DNA of 64,000 nucleotides from positions 28,540,907-28,604,906 of the forward strand of contig NC_133770.1 of NCBI RefSeq assembly GCF_003597395.2, written 5' to 3'. Position 1 is the stretch's first letter. Each line of letters starts with the position of its first letter. Shown here one piece after another: positions 23,784 through 36,741 of the stretch. This DNA is from Chelonoidis abingdonii. Taxonomy: Eukaryota > Chordata > Testudines > Testudinidae. A program made the position numbers and the translations under genes. Under the pieces are notes generated by a model. It did no database searches. It worked only from the letters and a program-made list of their open reading frames with translations, and was not told the DNA's origin.

Positions 23784-24235
23784 TATTAAGAACATAAGAA
23801 AGGCCATACTGCAGTGGTTGGCAACCTGTGGCCCATGGGCTGCATGCAGCCCATCAGGATAACTTCATCATGAGCCGAAAGACATTTTGCTGATGTTGAC
23901 TGTCCGCAGGCATGGCTCCTCACATCTCCCAGTGGCTGCGGTTCACCGTTCCCGGCCACTGGGAGCTGCGGGGGAGGGGGGGAAGAGGGGGCATGCCTGT
24001 TGATGGTCAATGTCAGCAAAATGTCTTGCGGCCCATAATCAGATTACCCGGATGGTCTGCATGCAGCCCGTGGGCCACAGGTTGCCCACCACTGCCACAT
24101 TTGGTCAGACCAAAGGTCTGTCTAGCCCAATATTCTGTCTTCCGACAGCGACCAATGCCAGGTGCTTCAGAGGGAATGAACAGAACCGGTAATCAAGTGA
24201 TGCACTCCCTGTTGCACATTCCAGCTTGTGCCAAA
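23784..24235 (-). mobile_element. CR1 LINE 3' end, interrupted
   Basis: On the minus strand the element ends with the CR1-type tail. On the plus strand this is ATTAAGAACATAAGAAAGGC, then GGTCAGACCAAAGGTCTGTC, TAGCCCAATATTCTGTCTTC and GGGAATGAACAGAAC. It is split after GGCCATACTG by the MITE at 23,812-24,094. It is severely 5'-truncated, as usual for CR1, and no coding part remains. Confidence 0.78.
23812..24094. mobile_element. hAT MITE inserted in CR1
   Basis: The left end CAGTGGTTGGCAACCTGTGG and the reverse-complemented right end CAGTGGTGGGCAACCTGTGG are nearly identical, and the fold continues through GGGCTGCATGCAGCCC-like arms. Flanking octamers are CCATACTG (23,804-23,811) and CCACATTT (24,095-24,102), and the CR1 sequence GGTCAGACC resumes directly after the second. 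This 283-bp element therefore transposed into an existing CR1 copy. Confidence 0.85.
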
Positions 24236-26439
24236 CAAATACTAACTTTGTTCTAATGGTGTTATCAATATACCAGATTTTTGTTGTTCTTCTGGATCCT
24301 GTGGGGACCTGCAGAACGCCAGGAAGCAGAAGTCCTTTAATACTTTCTGTTGCTTTTACAGATATTGAATATATTATATGAAATACATTCCCTAATAGCA
24401 CACGACACAATATAGCCTAGTGTGATCTTGTTTAATACCAAATGCACTGTTCAATGTGCTTTTCTTTTTTGTTTTTGCTATTTGGTATGCAAAACCATTT
24501 CGTGGTAACCTTATCCACGCTCTGCCTTTCCTGCTCATGCAAATCTTTGCAGACATCCTGAGTTCTGATGCCATCTGCAACTGCTTACATTTCTTGCCTT
24601 AAACAAAGAATCAGGAGTTAGATAGACAGATGGTAAAGCAAAACTATTATTGGAGATTATCAGAAAAATATGCTATTTTAAAGATTTTAAAAAATAAGCA
24701 TCCTTATTCAGAATGCTCTTAATACAGTAACATATTGTGCTAGTAGTGTTACAGTTCAATCAGTTCAATGTATATAGATTTACAACAATGGGGAGGGGGG
24801 GGTTAGACGGTGGTATACTTTATCAAATGCAACCAGTGGCACTGTATTATAGCAGTGGCCTTATTGAGTTGTAGGGCTGAAATATTTCTCATTTTGCTGA
24901 ATGTAACTGTCCTGAGACTTGAAAAATGTGCTGGGCCAGTTCCTCATCTGATGGACTGCAGTCAATGGAGTTCATGCCCTTCAACATCAGTGGACGGTAA
25001 CTCTGTGGCCTACAGTTCTTACTACAGCCATGACCAATGTCCCCCTCCCAGCAGATACGTGGACATACAGTGGTCACCCTTGAAAATGTACTCAGTTACC
25101 TTTAGTTAAATACATAACATTTCTTCTCTACGCAGGCAAGTTCAGCCTACCTGGGTGGTAAAGAACACAAAACAAACCCTGGAAAGCAAGCCTTATGCAG
25201 TTTCACTGCAGAAAGGGTTGAAGGTTGTGGAATCTGATCAGGTGTGCATTCCACTTGTATTTAAGAGGAGGTTTAAGGGTTTGCTGGGAAAGGGATGAGG
25301 GCTGGATTGGTCCATCTACCATTGCACAGATCTTCAGGTGGCCTAGGAGATCCTGCCCCTCTTCTCCTCATTTCCAAATGCATTTGCCCAGTTTTTGACT
25401 TGGCTACTTGGGCCAGGCACTGAGCTCTGGATTTGCCACTATCTGCAGTATTCTCTTGTAATTCCCTATACTTACTATAACAATTCCTTGAATACTGCAA
25501 ATAATGGGTCATACTTATTTATTTGCTGTGGCTTCATTTTTAATGCAGAAGTCCACTCTGATTGCAATGGATAGTTCTGCTTAAAAGACAATGGAATATC
25601 ATGCCCCACTGAGGAAAAATTATTTTGTTGGGTCAGGCAATTGACACTCTTTTAAGGGTGAAAGTTGTATTCAAAATTTGAAATTTCACAATAAGAACAG
25701 TTCTCCTGACATTTCCAGCACCTTTTAAGAACCAAAAAAAGAGGCAGTTTTATGATTTTTCTCCAAATGGAACTTTCAGAATGCTAACTGCTCCCACCTC
25801 TTTATTCGCAAGGCAAAAACCAAGCTGAGGCAGGTTATAAAATAGCAAGAGGACCTGACTGCAATCATTTCATCTGAGCTCAGTTAACTTTCCCCTACCT
25901 TGATATAGGAACTGGCAGGAGACAGTAGAGCAACTGGCCGTTGTACTGGAATTGATGGAAGACAAGTGAGCTGGTCCCAGAGCCATACCAGAAAAGAACC
26001 GAAAGAAGTCAATGAAATTATGCTAATTGACACCAGGTGAGAATTTAGCCCAGTTTATTTCCAGTAGTGTTTTAATAGTCTTCTTCCTAACTCTCCAAAT
26101 CACATTTCTTCATTTTTTTCCTGTTAAAGTCAGATGGCGGAGAGGTGGGGGAGGGGGAGTTTTCAGTATCTCCTGCCATTTTAGAGTTCTTCTTAATTTT
26201 ATTCTCCTTGTGAATTCCTGGACTTGTTTTCTCTCTAGTACTTCTTTTCCCTTGATATGTTTCAAAAGCCTTTCTCATTCCCATTAGCACCTTTGGCTCG
26301 CATTGACATATTATGCTTCTTTCCTGTTCTTATATTTTCCTTTCAAGCCTTATCTTTTTCCTTGGTTTCCTCCCCCCTTCCTTTTCTTGGTTCTTTATCT
26401 TCTGTTGTAGAATAACTCCATCTTCTGTAGATTGGAAGT
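24236..26439. other. Unassigned DNA with no gene seen
   Basis: No exon or repeat is recognised over about 2.2 kb. A G-rich run lies near 24,790-24,801. The last five bases before the next element (26,435-26,439, GAAGT) are its left duplication. Confidence 0.42.
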
Positions 26440-27316
26440 TGTTATAAGCATAAGTCCCAATTCTGAACCTTAGCGTCCAAAATGTGGGTGCCTGCATGAA
26501 ACCTCCAAGCTTAATTACCAGCTTAGATCTGATAGCGCTGCCACCAGCCAGATTCCAGTGTCTGGTGCACTCGGCTCAGGCCAAAACTTCCCTGGGGACC
26601 CCAGACTCAGATGCCCTGAGTCTACAACAAGGAAATAACCCCTCTCCTTGTCTCCTCTCATTTCCTCCCAGGCTTCCCCTCCCTGGATGGCCCTGGAGAT
26701 CACCCTATTCCAATTCCTTGAAATGCAAAACAGGAGAGATCAAGGTTCTTTCACCCTTCCAGTCAGAGTCCCTGCAAGGTACAGTTGCAACTCTGACACA
26801 AAGAGATTTTCCCTTCCCCCCTGTCCCTCCTCCCCCACCAATTGCTGGTGAGTTCTAACTAGGAAAAAATCCAACAGGTCTAAAAAGAAAGCTTTATATA
26901 AAAAGAAAGAAAAAGAACATAAACAATGGTCTCTGCATCAGGTGACAATACACAGGGCATCTGACTTAAAAGAAACAAAATGAAATAAACAGCCTTATTC
27001 AAAAAGAATACAATGTAAAACATTCCAGCAAACTACACACATGTAAATACAAAAACAATATAAAAAACCTATTGTTCTTCTACTGTACTTATACTTGGAC
27101 CAGAAGATTAGAAAATCTGAAGTAGAGAGATCCTCTCTCAGAGCCAAGAGAGCACTAGAAGCAGAGACCACAGACAAAAGACACACACAAAAATTCCCCT
27201 CCTTGAGCTTGAAAAATTCCGGTTTCCTGATTGGTCCTCTGGTCAGGTGTGTGGTTCCCTTTGTTAACCCTTTACAGGTAAAAGAAACATTAACCCTTAG
27301 CTATCTGTTTATGACA
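26440..27316. mobile_element. Solo LTR of an endogenous retrovirus-like element
   Basis: The unit begins TGTTATAAGC and ends TTTATGACA, giving TG...CA ends. It is flanked by a perfect 5-bp duplication, GAAGT (26,435-26,439 and 27,317-27,321). No second LTR or coding interior follows, so it is a solo LTR left by recombination. On the plus strand a TATATAAAA box (about 26,893) precedes an AATAAA (about 26,983). The minus strand also has plausible signals, so orientation is left open. The frames on this segment (124 and 143 codons) are by-products. Confidence 0.8.
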
Positions 27317-27321
27317 GAAGT

Positions 27322-27477
27322 ACATCCCACATTATCTGAGTTAAGTGAAAACATTCCCTCTCTCTTTTCTTACTTAAACAAAAGTCTAACAAGTTGTGCA
27401 TCTTTTGAACTCAGGGAGTTGTTTCTACATCTACCTAAATGGAGACCCTCTAATCTAAATGCTAGTTTTCATCTCAA
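27322..27477. other. Short unassigned spacer
   Basis: Unassigned sequence between the LTR duplication and the following MITE. Nothing is recognised. Confidence 0.4.
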
Positions 27478-27755
27478 GGCTTGTCTATACCAGAAGAGTT
27501 GCAGTAGTTCAACTAAATCAATCTAGTTAAACTGGTGCAAACCCCTAATGCAGATCCACATAAAACAGTTTAAGTTTTGCTTAAATCAGTTTAGCTTAAT
27601 CTGGTAAATCAGCAATAGAAGATAAGCTAATTTAAACAAGTTAAACGGGTTTAGTTAGGGTTTAAGTTTACATTAAGGGGTTGTAGGGATTCAACTAGAT
27701 CAACTTAAAATCAACTTAATTAAACCAGTACAACTTTTCTAGTTTAGTCAAGGGC
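27478..27755. mobile_element. Foldback MITE rich in AGTTTAA/TTAAACT motifs
   Basis: The left end GGCTTGTCTATACCAGAAGA pairs with the right end, whose reverse complement is GCCCTTGACTAAACTAGAAA. The interior repeats AACTAAATCA, TTTAGTTAAACTGG and their complements, so the element folds back along most of its length. I recall it as a turtle MITE. No duplication is clear, and the superfamily is uncertain. Confidence 0.66.
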
Positions 27756-30700
27756 GCACAGGGCATTACAGCACTCTATGATTCACAAGACCTCCTCTTT
27801 GCATAATTGATGTGATAATTTGTTGATTTTCAGTCATTAATTTTCTCCCTTCTTTGCTTTTACTTGATACCAGAAGAATCTCCAAGAACTTCCAAGTTCT
27901 CTGAAGTTATCCATTATTTTATCAAATTAACATTCACGCATGGAATTTCCACAATTAGTGGAAAATCTGCTTCATTTTTATATAGCCTGTCACATTTATT
28001 GTCACATATGTTTTCCCTGTACCTGGAAGGCAACCTCATCTGTTTTCTTTTTCTGAGACCCACATCTTTTAAGCCATATCTCTCACTATGCCACCAGCAA
28101 TCTGAATCTCTTGCCCCTTTTTTATTTCTTATCTCTCCCATGCATGACTCTTGGTCACTGGATGGTTTTGAATGTCTTTTGCCTGTTCTCGTGTTGTTTC
28201 TAAAGATGAGTTTGGCAGGACATTTATAATGTTCTTCAAAATTAATACAGGCTTAGTAGAGTGGTGTTAATGTGTTTCAAATTAAAATCATTGCTCTTGT
28301 TTTTTTATTTTAATTACTATCTTTACAATTTCTGTAATTGCTGTTCCATTGTGTTCATCATTCAAGTGGTACCTGTAGTTAATGAAAACCCAAGCACTAA
28401 TTGAGTGATCTTGGGTTACATGTAATTTAAAATCATATAGTGTAGGAAAACAGAATGATTCAAGCTTATATAACTGTACATATATACACTATATATATAT
28501 AGTGTGTGTATATATATATAGTCTGTTTAAAATTTCTGAGGCAGAAAAATTATTTATAAAAACACAGAGGTGAGAATTGGGAAGTCCTATTAAAACATAT
28601 TCCTTCTTTCTGTCAGTGCAAGATTATTTTCTATAGTATATTTTCTTCTATTCTATCCAGTCTAACTTTAAATCTCTTAAAACTTCCTCCTCATTTTTCC
28701 GTGGGAAACTATTTCACTGTCAAACTCCTTAGGAAATTTCCCCTGATGTTTGCCTATATTTATATTAAGCACAATGACACATAGAAGGTATATTTGGTAA
28801 GCAAGTTCCACATGTTCCTTTCTTAATTTTTTCCAATTGCTTCTGGATAAAATTGTTTGAATTATGGAAAAATGTCTTCATGAGCATGTTTGCAAACTCT
28901 GATTTCTGACTAGGTTTGACCATATTTGTGTTCCTTTGTGTTTGGGTTTCCATTAATATTTGCATGATGTGTGTTTGGCAGCAAAATTGTAAGCAGATAG
29001 AATGCAGGGAGCAACTAAGAGAGCTTGCAAATCAGTGATCTAAACTCTAGCAAAAATGATTGTCAGTCACTGTCTAGATAGTGGCATGCAGGAAAGGATG
29101 GGAAAATAGGAGAGGAGGGTGAGCTAGTGGGAGGATGATCCATGTCTGGGCAAAAATATTTCTCTTTCTTCTGCACAGTGGCCAGGAAAAATAAATTAAA
29201 TAAATTAGTGCTGGTCAAAAAATGGGAAAATTTCTCATGGAAAGTAAAAACGTTGCCCTCTTTTCTGGTTTGAAAACTTCAAAATTAAAAGGGTTTTAAG
29301 TTTTCTATATCTCTGGCTCCCTGCCCTTCAAGTTCCTGAGTGAAAGTCACAATGGCCTGCTCCCTGTTTACAAAGCTTATATGATTTTTATCAGAGATCA
29401 GGGGGTAAAATATCATGTGACTTAGATGACCAGTCAAACACAAAGTGCAATCATAAAACTTTGGGTCCATGGGTGCAATTTGATTGCACAAATGAGCTTA
29501 CGAACAAATACTAATGAATTCAGGAAAATGAGTAGATAGTTCATGAATGGACAAAGGGGTGATATTCATTGAATACATTGTCACCCATGAATAATTTGCC
29601 CAGCTCTGCTCCTAGTTATATTAGTGTACATTTCCAAAGTGTCACATGGTCAGTGGTAAATGGACAAATCTCAGGAATATAATATATAATGGAATTCACA
29701 TTCATGTAATATCTCCCATGTAGATTAGCTTTCATACTGCATGCCATTATTTCAGTTCAATATGACATGACTGTTACAACCAGGTGTGCTGTGCAGCATG
29801 ACTGTTAAATCTGAAGCAGAGTCTTCTACAGAAACCATGATTTAAAGAAAAAAATGCTCAACTATGTTTTCTGCTTTGTATTTTATTTTTAGATCCAGTT
29901 TAGTTTGAAAGCAAAGTGGACACCTGTTTAGGAAAAGGCCTTGTGTAATTCTAGAGAGGAGGAATGGAACAGCTGTGTTGACCGTGTTGAAATAAAGTAG
30001 GACATACAAGAAAATTGCACATAACTCCCTACTTCACGCTTGATTCATTTTCTGAAATTCAAGTGCAGGTATTTTAAAGACCACATAACTTTAGTTCTAA
30101 TTAAAGCTGCCATTTAGCGCTGTTATACTAGCTGCTGTAAACATTCAGTAATGATAGAGTCCTTTGCATCTAACAGAAAGTTGAGGAATGCATGGCAATG
30201 ATGTCAAGACGCTTGTAAACTAGATTAAAGATATTTAATTTCAAGCCAGGGTCAAGGTCTGTATAGTAGAATTGGCAGATGTAGGATAATAAATCAAGAG
30301 GTCACATAGTTTCATGCACAATTGCCCATGTTGATTTGTGATCAGTAGGCGAGGCATAACTGATATAAACAGAGCAATAAAAACGGGCTTTGTGAACAGT
30401 GCTTATTCATTAGGATTGGGTAAGTTTGAAGTCTTATGTCCAGGTAACTTCCTGTGAATATGATATGATTCTTATCCACAGGATAAGGACTAATATAACT
30501 GCAAGAAATATATGAATGTTCATGTAGGTGCTTGTGTCTATAATGATATAGCAAAATGAAAGAATGTTGTTTGAATTAGGAGTGAAGTAATAGGCCTTTC
30601 TTACATCAAACCTTAACATACTGTGACTAGACTTGAATTACTCACTTTTGTGTTCTCCTGAATTTGATCATTTGGGATTACAAAGATCCTGATCGTTGAT

Positions 30701-32559
30701 TCACTCAGCTTTCTGTTCCATTCAAACAATAACAATCTGTAAGGCTGAGAATATGGCCCAGATCCTCAGTACAAGGCCAGAGCTGGGGGAGGATAGAGAT
30801 AGCTCTCCTGATTCTGGGGGAAGTGAGCGACCAGACCACTTCTGAATGTAAACTGGAGCAGCGTTCTCGCAGACAGGGATTGCTGGGATGAACAGGGTGA
30901 AGGAACCACTATCAGGCAGGAGGAATGCTCTGGCTATAAGGCTAATTTGCAAAGGAGCCATGAGTAGTGCAAGTTCTGGACTCATATCAGCACCAAGAAC
31001 ACTGTTGTCTCTTAAAGATAGATTATGACAAGTCCCAGCAGTGTAGCATCTTTAAAGGAGTAAAAGCCTCCCCACACAAATATTCCTATGTGTGGCCTAC
31101 CCCATCTCTAGTTCAGTTGCCATGGAGAGAGCAGGGTCCATATGCCCAGGACATTTCCCCTCCACAGGGAGGCAGGAAATGGACAGAGCTTTGGCTCCAG
31201 CCCCTCAATGCAGCAGTCAGAACAGCAGTTCCTAGTCAGAGATGGTAGCTGGCTACTTGTTTTCAGGAGTAAGAGAACAGGAAAGGAATTATGGCTCTCT
31301 GAGGCAAAACTGTTTCCATGTGCTCCTTTTGAGGTAGCATTGCTATGTATGCCCCATATTCAGGGTTACATGGAAAGAGACAATCTAGCTCTGTGTATGT
31401 AACTGTTGTGATAGAAATAATAACAGAAGGCGATGTTAATATGTATTGTCAGACAATCATCTCGTTGGAAGCATATCATGTAAGTGACTGTCATGAAAAT
31501 TATAACGAGATAATTTCTACACATACATCCAAAATGTGCGAGTCCAATTTCATTCTCAGTTACACCAGTATAAATGAGAACATAATAGTCCTCTCTGCAT
31601 TTCCTCTTGTAGGATCAGTGTTTGTCTGTTCTGAACAGATGGTTCTCTTTTTCCCTCCATATCACTCTTTGAATGTTCTTTATCATCTCATATATTAAAG
31701 AAACAGCTCATTGTATAGGACTGAGGGCGGTGGGTTAGTTTGGCAAATACCATAAGATGACAGAACAATTCTATACTATGCTTAAATCTTGTCAGATTAG
31801 CAGCTTGCTCACTTTCCAACTTTATATCTAAAAATGAATAATGGCATAAAGCAGCAAATGAATCATCTGTTGAAGAAAAAAAGATAGCTGTGTTCTTATA
31901 GTATTTTCTACTGCTTCTGAACTCCACCAAGCAGCAGCCTCTCTTCTCTTTCTGTGCGCTGTCTTTCATAATCCCCCTTAGATCAAGTTTTTAAAGGATA
32001 TTGTGTATTTAGAAGGAAGGCTTCTAAGATTTAATAAGTGTCGGTGGACTTTTGTGAATCCAGTATTATCCGTTATCTCTGCTTCAAAGGGCAGAAAAGC
32101 TGCTGTTAGCAGCTGGAATCCCTGACTTTTTCAAACCAAAAAGTAACATGGAGCCTATATTCCTTATATAGGTCAGGGAAACTGCATACTGTTATCACTA
32201 TGCCAGAAAACATCAGAGTCTAAAGTGAAGAGACACCAAGTGAATGAGTCCTCATTTTTTCTAACATTTTCATTTGCTACAATTCAGACAATGCCAGCAT
32301 TCCCTCTGTTAAATCCAACTGTGAATTCAGTTAAATCCAACTGTTTTTAGAATCCATCTTCTTTATTGTTTACATCACTGGTCAGTGTTTTTCATGTCAC
32401 GTGTTCCGCTGAGGCTCCCATAGAACGGCACGCATACCAAATAGCAGAACCATGCTTGAAATAGCAACTTCATATACATGTTCTCCTGGCCTCCTGGGTT
32501 GGCCTTTGGCACATATGATAGAATCCAGAGATGAAGAGATCTATTAAGTTATCTGGGAA
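27756..32559. other. Repeat-poor AT-rich DNA
   Basis: About 4.8 kb in which I see no exon, RNA gene or clear transposon except the AT palindrome at 28,488. The 121-codon frame at 27,864-28,229 is hydrophobic and serine-rich but has no domain or splice context that I can defend. Confidence 0.42.
28488..28522. repeat. AT-rich hairpin with GT spacer
   Basis: ACTATATATATATA and TATATATATATAGT form complementary arms around GTGTGTG. The arms are TA microsatellite, so the hairpin probably comes from a slipped dinucleotide array. Confidence 0.7.
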
Positions 32560-32640
32560 TTGATTCAAACTCCACTAAAGTCAATGGATAGATTTCTATT
32601 GATCCCAATGAGGTTTGGATCAGGCCCAATTTGCATCTCC
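32560..32640. repeat. Short MITE-like foldback
   Basis: ATTGATTCAAACTCCACTAA, AAGTCAATGG and TTTGGATCAGGCCC form the arms of a short palindromic repeat. It belongs to the broad group built around AAGTCAATGGG and GGATCAGGCCC. Confidence 0.5.
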
Positions 32641-32682
32641 CTGCATGTTTAAGATTGTTTTCTCTATGGAACATATATGGCC

Positions 32683-32845
32683 ATCACCGTAGAATCACCA
32701 TAATATCCCCATTATACAGATGGAGAACTGAGGCCCAGAAACACTTACCTAGTGTTATATGAGATGTCCGTGACAAAGCAGGGAATTGCATCTGAACCTC
32801 CAATAATTCAATTTAGTAACCAGTCCACTGAACCATCCTTCCTCT
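32683..32845 (-). repeat. MIR-like SINE on the minus strand
   Basis: ATATCCCCATTATACAGATG, GAACTGAGGCCCAGA and GCAGGGAATTGCATCTGAAC are the reverse complement of the MIR core and tRNA-derived part. It is diverged and of ancient type. Confidence 0.75.
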
Positions 32846-35800
32846 CTGTCCCTTTTGTACATTTCCTAGTTTATCTAATAGCGATTTGCACAGTTTGAGT
32901 TTAAATTGAGGGATCCTATCCATTCCCTTGAGAGACTATTCTATTATCCAGCAGCTGTCATTGTCAGGAAATGTTTCCTGCTATTCAGCCAATTTCATCA
33001 TTTTATTCCATTATTCTTAGTTTAGAACCCCTTTTACTATGATAAGAAATTATTTTCCCTTACACCACAAGAATTCCCAGCAGGGGACTTTACATACAGC
33101 TTTTGCTCCCTTTTCTTTGCTGGAGCTAAGTAAAAGAAAAGAACAGGGCAGAGAATCTGCCTCAAAATATTGTTTCCCCTTGACATTTTTGAATTAATGT
33201 ATTTGGCCCTGTGGCTGAAAAGTTTGGAAACCTCTAATATAGATGCTAGTTAGAGAGTTTATATTCCACTGCTGACCTGGAATAACCTTGGTTAGCTTGT
33301 GAATTGACAGGCTTGCAACACATGGTTGTATGGTTACTCTTAATGGCTTTGCCATTGCGTTCCAAGATCTTTAGAGAGAGAGAGAGAGATTTTAGTCCGC
33401 ATTCATTTTCTAATATCTGTCCCTTGGCTGCAGTCCTGCAGTTAATGCTCACTGATAGTGTGTTCTTTGTCTGCCTAGTTACCAGGGTCATCCTTTTTCA
33501 AAGGAGTTCTACAGAATGGAAAAATGATTCTCCAGTAACTGTTTTTCTTTTTAACAGAGACCTTTTCTATGTTCCTTTTTCCTTTGCAGCCTACAGCTGA
33601 GATTTTTTGCTCTGCCAATTTTTTTTCTGCACAATCCAATTTCTCAGTCATCAGAGACTGAACTTTGCATTTGATTGTTTTATTGGAGAAAGTCAAAGAG
33701 GTGAACATACCATAAGTTCTTCTGCTCTTATATTTTGTGAAGAGCCACCAAAAGGCTTCTTTTAAGCCCTTTCCCTTCAAAATGGCAGTACCAGTGCCTG
33801 GAAATAGATGTACTTGGAAGTTTTTATAGGTTTTTTATTTTTTATTTTTTAAATGTACTTGTTGAAAAATGGCCTTCTTTCAAAAATGAAAAAGTCACAA
33901 AAATTGTTGATTTTTTTTTCATTTTTCGGACTTTTTCACTGTAGCGTTTTATTGAACACATTGTAAAAATGTTTATATGAAATGTGGTTTTGGTGAACAA
34001 AACATTCTGATAAACTTTCATGATTGGTTTCAATAACATAATTTGTAAATAGTTTGATTAAAATGTTTACACCAAAACAGGAAAAAACTAAAATTTGTGT
34101 CAGTTTTGAACCCTGCAAAATGGAAAGAATTTGAAATTCTGAAGAAGAAAAAAGAGAGAAAGAAGGAAGAGGACAACAAACTGTTTTTCCTCACTTGTTG
34201 TTTCAAAATGTTCTGCCAAAAAAAAATCATAATTCTCCCCAAAAAACTGAATTAAATTTGAATTTTTCCACAAAATAATATTGGATTTTTCTCCAGCTCT
34301 AATAGCAGCAATTGGAGTAGGAAAATTGAAAATAGAGAGGAAGTGTTTGGGGTGAGATTATGTAGTGGCTTAAAGCTGAGAACAAGGAACTAGAAGTCAA
34401 TGTGGGAAAAGACAGAAGGCTAATGGAGGGCTTTAAAGAGGTAGATGAAGCAACATGAAAGGAAGGTGACTTTACCAGGAGTACTTAAGCCAGACTGAGT
34501 GTCTATCCAGGTATGTATACGGCCTCCATCACCACAGAGTATGATCATCACAGTTTCTGAGACTGGAGCACAAGAGAAAAGAATTAAGAAGTAGAGCGAG
34601 GAGAAGGATACAGTAGTTAAGATGAAAGATTATTATGATGGCATGGTTTCAAGTGTTTTTGAAGTGAGGAATGCTGGTACATTATGTCTGATTTGTGAAT
34701 AAGAGTAAGGAATGATGTCGCCAGTCTTCTTAAATGGCAACATTCCTTTTTTGAAAAAAGTGATGGGGACAGACGCTATGAAATGTGATTTTTTTTAATT
34801 ATAGAATTTAGTGGGTGAAGTATGCAAAATCATTATATCAAGTCCTCAGTCGGGTGTCATTTATGAAGTTCTGTTGACAGGCAGCCTAACAGAGCTTGCA
34901 CCTTCAGACTCTTAGAAAGTGGAAAAAGATTTGGTGCTGAGTTCAGAACAATCAGTTAATAAGGAAGAGATGTTTTCAAATGGCAGGGAACTTCAATCCT
35001 TCTTCACACATAGATTTTCAGCTGAGGTGTATTCAAAGATCTTCAAAGTGCTCCATGAACTTTGTATTTTAACTAACCTACATATTTGCATTATTTCACA
35101 CTGTCCTTGATCCTTTTAAATCTTTCAAACAGCCTTTTTACCCCTTTAGATAACAGGTCACCATGTTTCTTTCAAGCCTACATGACTTAAAATATGCCCC
35201 AAGAATCTGGTAAGTTCAAAAAAATTCAAACCTACACAGGAAAGAATTTAAGTCATTTTCTGTAAATAAATTGAAGAAGCCTGTGATAAACAAACATGAA
35301 AAATAATCATGCTCAGTAGAATAGCTTGAGATATTTAGGTAGTTGGCAAGCACTGTAAAAGAATGTAAAAAAGTAATACTGGTGCATCATTGGCATGTTT
35401 TACAGTCAATTCTTTTAAATAAATGGCAGGTGGGGAAAGAAAGAACAGCTAATCAACTGTCCATATCTTGATCATCTGTTCTTTCAAGTTTAGTATGATT
35501 TATCTCCTTTTCTAAAAGTACTAATGAGGCCTATTTCTCCACATTCTGCATTTTTAGGACAGTTTAATGTTTATACATGCTGACCTCAGTTGGGTATAAT
35601 ATATCTGTGTGTCAGAAATTGGACCAGGCAGTAGATATTATGGATGAATTGCTACGAAATTATCCCAATTGTGCTGACTTCCCAAATTCCTTCAAATGAC
35701 TTAACAGGCTAGACATGGTTGCTCAGTGTTCTACTTGCTTAGGGGACTTTATGAGAAGTGGTGCTTGCAATCCATTATTAATGTTGCCGGTTTCACGTTT

Positions 35801-36134
35801 ACATAGCAATAGAACACTTATGAAACTTACAACCGGAAAAGAAAAGAGCTGAAGTCATTATTATTATCAATGTCAAAATCAATTCGATTTATATAGTTCA
35901 GATTAAAATCTCTAAGAAAAAATAGCCAGGGAGACTATCTTATTATTACTACACAGCTGATGACAGTCTCACCTTTGAACTAGAGGATTTTCTGTTCAAG
36001 CCAGCACTGGCAATAGGATACACACTCAGGCCTAATGAGACAGTGTTTAAGGGTGACAGAGTATATGGCACATGGCATCATGAGATGATGTTTTGAACAA
36101 ATGATTCATTTGACTCTGACTGGAGGGTGTAGAG
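32846..36134. other. Repeat-poor AT-rich DNA
   Basis: About 3.3 kb without a recognised gene. A short GA run lies at 33,375-33,391, and 33,830-34,270 is strongly A/T-biased with TTTTTCATTTTT-like phrases. The sequence near 33,200-33,235 (AAAAGTTTGGAAACCTCTA) could be one end of a decayed hAT element, but no partner was established. Confidence 0.42.
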
Positions 36135-36292
36135 CAAGGATCGGTAATCTCTGGCATGCAGCCCATCAGCGAAATCTGCTGGTGGGCTGAGACGGTTTGT
36201 TTACCTGCTGCATCCACAGGTTCATCCGATTGCACCTCCCACTGGCCACAGTTCGCCGTTCTCAGCCCAAGCGACGTGGGACGAGGGATGTG
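36135..36292. mobile_element. Truncated hAT element
   Basis: It starts CAAGGATCGGTAATCTCTGG, a decayed CAGGGGTCGGCAACC terminus. It continues with GACGGTTTGTTTACCTGC, CCCACTGGCCACAG and GGACGAGGGATGTG, which I recall as a turtle hAT family. The other end is missing. Confidence 0.6.
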
Positions 36293-36741
36293 TATCATCA
36301 TTCTACTGAAGTTTGGGAATTCCCTTCCCCTTTGTGGACTGCTGTATGAAATCCTACCTCTCTCTTTATATATAAGATGTTAGGCTCAGACTCACAAAGG
36401 TATTTAGGTGACTAAGTCCCAATTTTAGGTTCCACAATTTCACTAGGCTTCCTTCAATCTCTCCTGTTGAAGTTGTTCCATACTTATAATGATTGGGCAA
36501 CAGAAAGAGTGAGAGTTAGGATGACACTGTTGTCCAGTCATTAGGGCACCTACTTAAGAGTTGGGAGACCAATGGTCCAGCCCTCCTGCTCTAATGACTC
36601 TTTAATTATTTATCCACAGTGAAACAGCTCCAAATCAGGGAGTCTCTCATTACAATATCCTATAGCTGAGCGATTAGAGCATTCTTCTGAGAAGTGGGAG
36701 GACACTCCTGCCTCCACATGCCCATTCAAAACCTTTCTCCT

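Noticed and set aside
27864..28229. A possible exon with a 121-codon frame
   Set aside because: It is hydrophobic and low in complexity, with no recognised domain or convincing splice signals. A conservation test would be needed.
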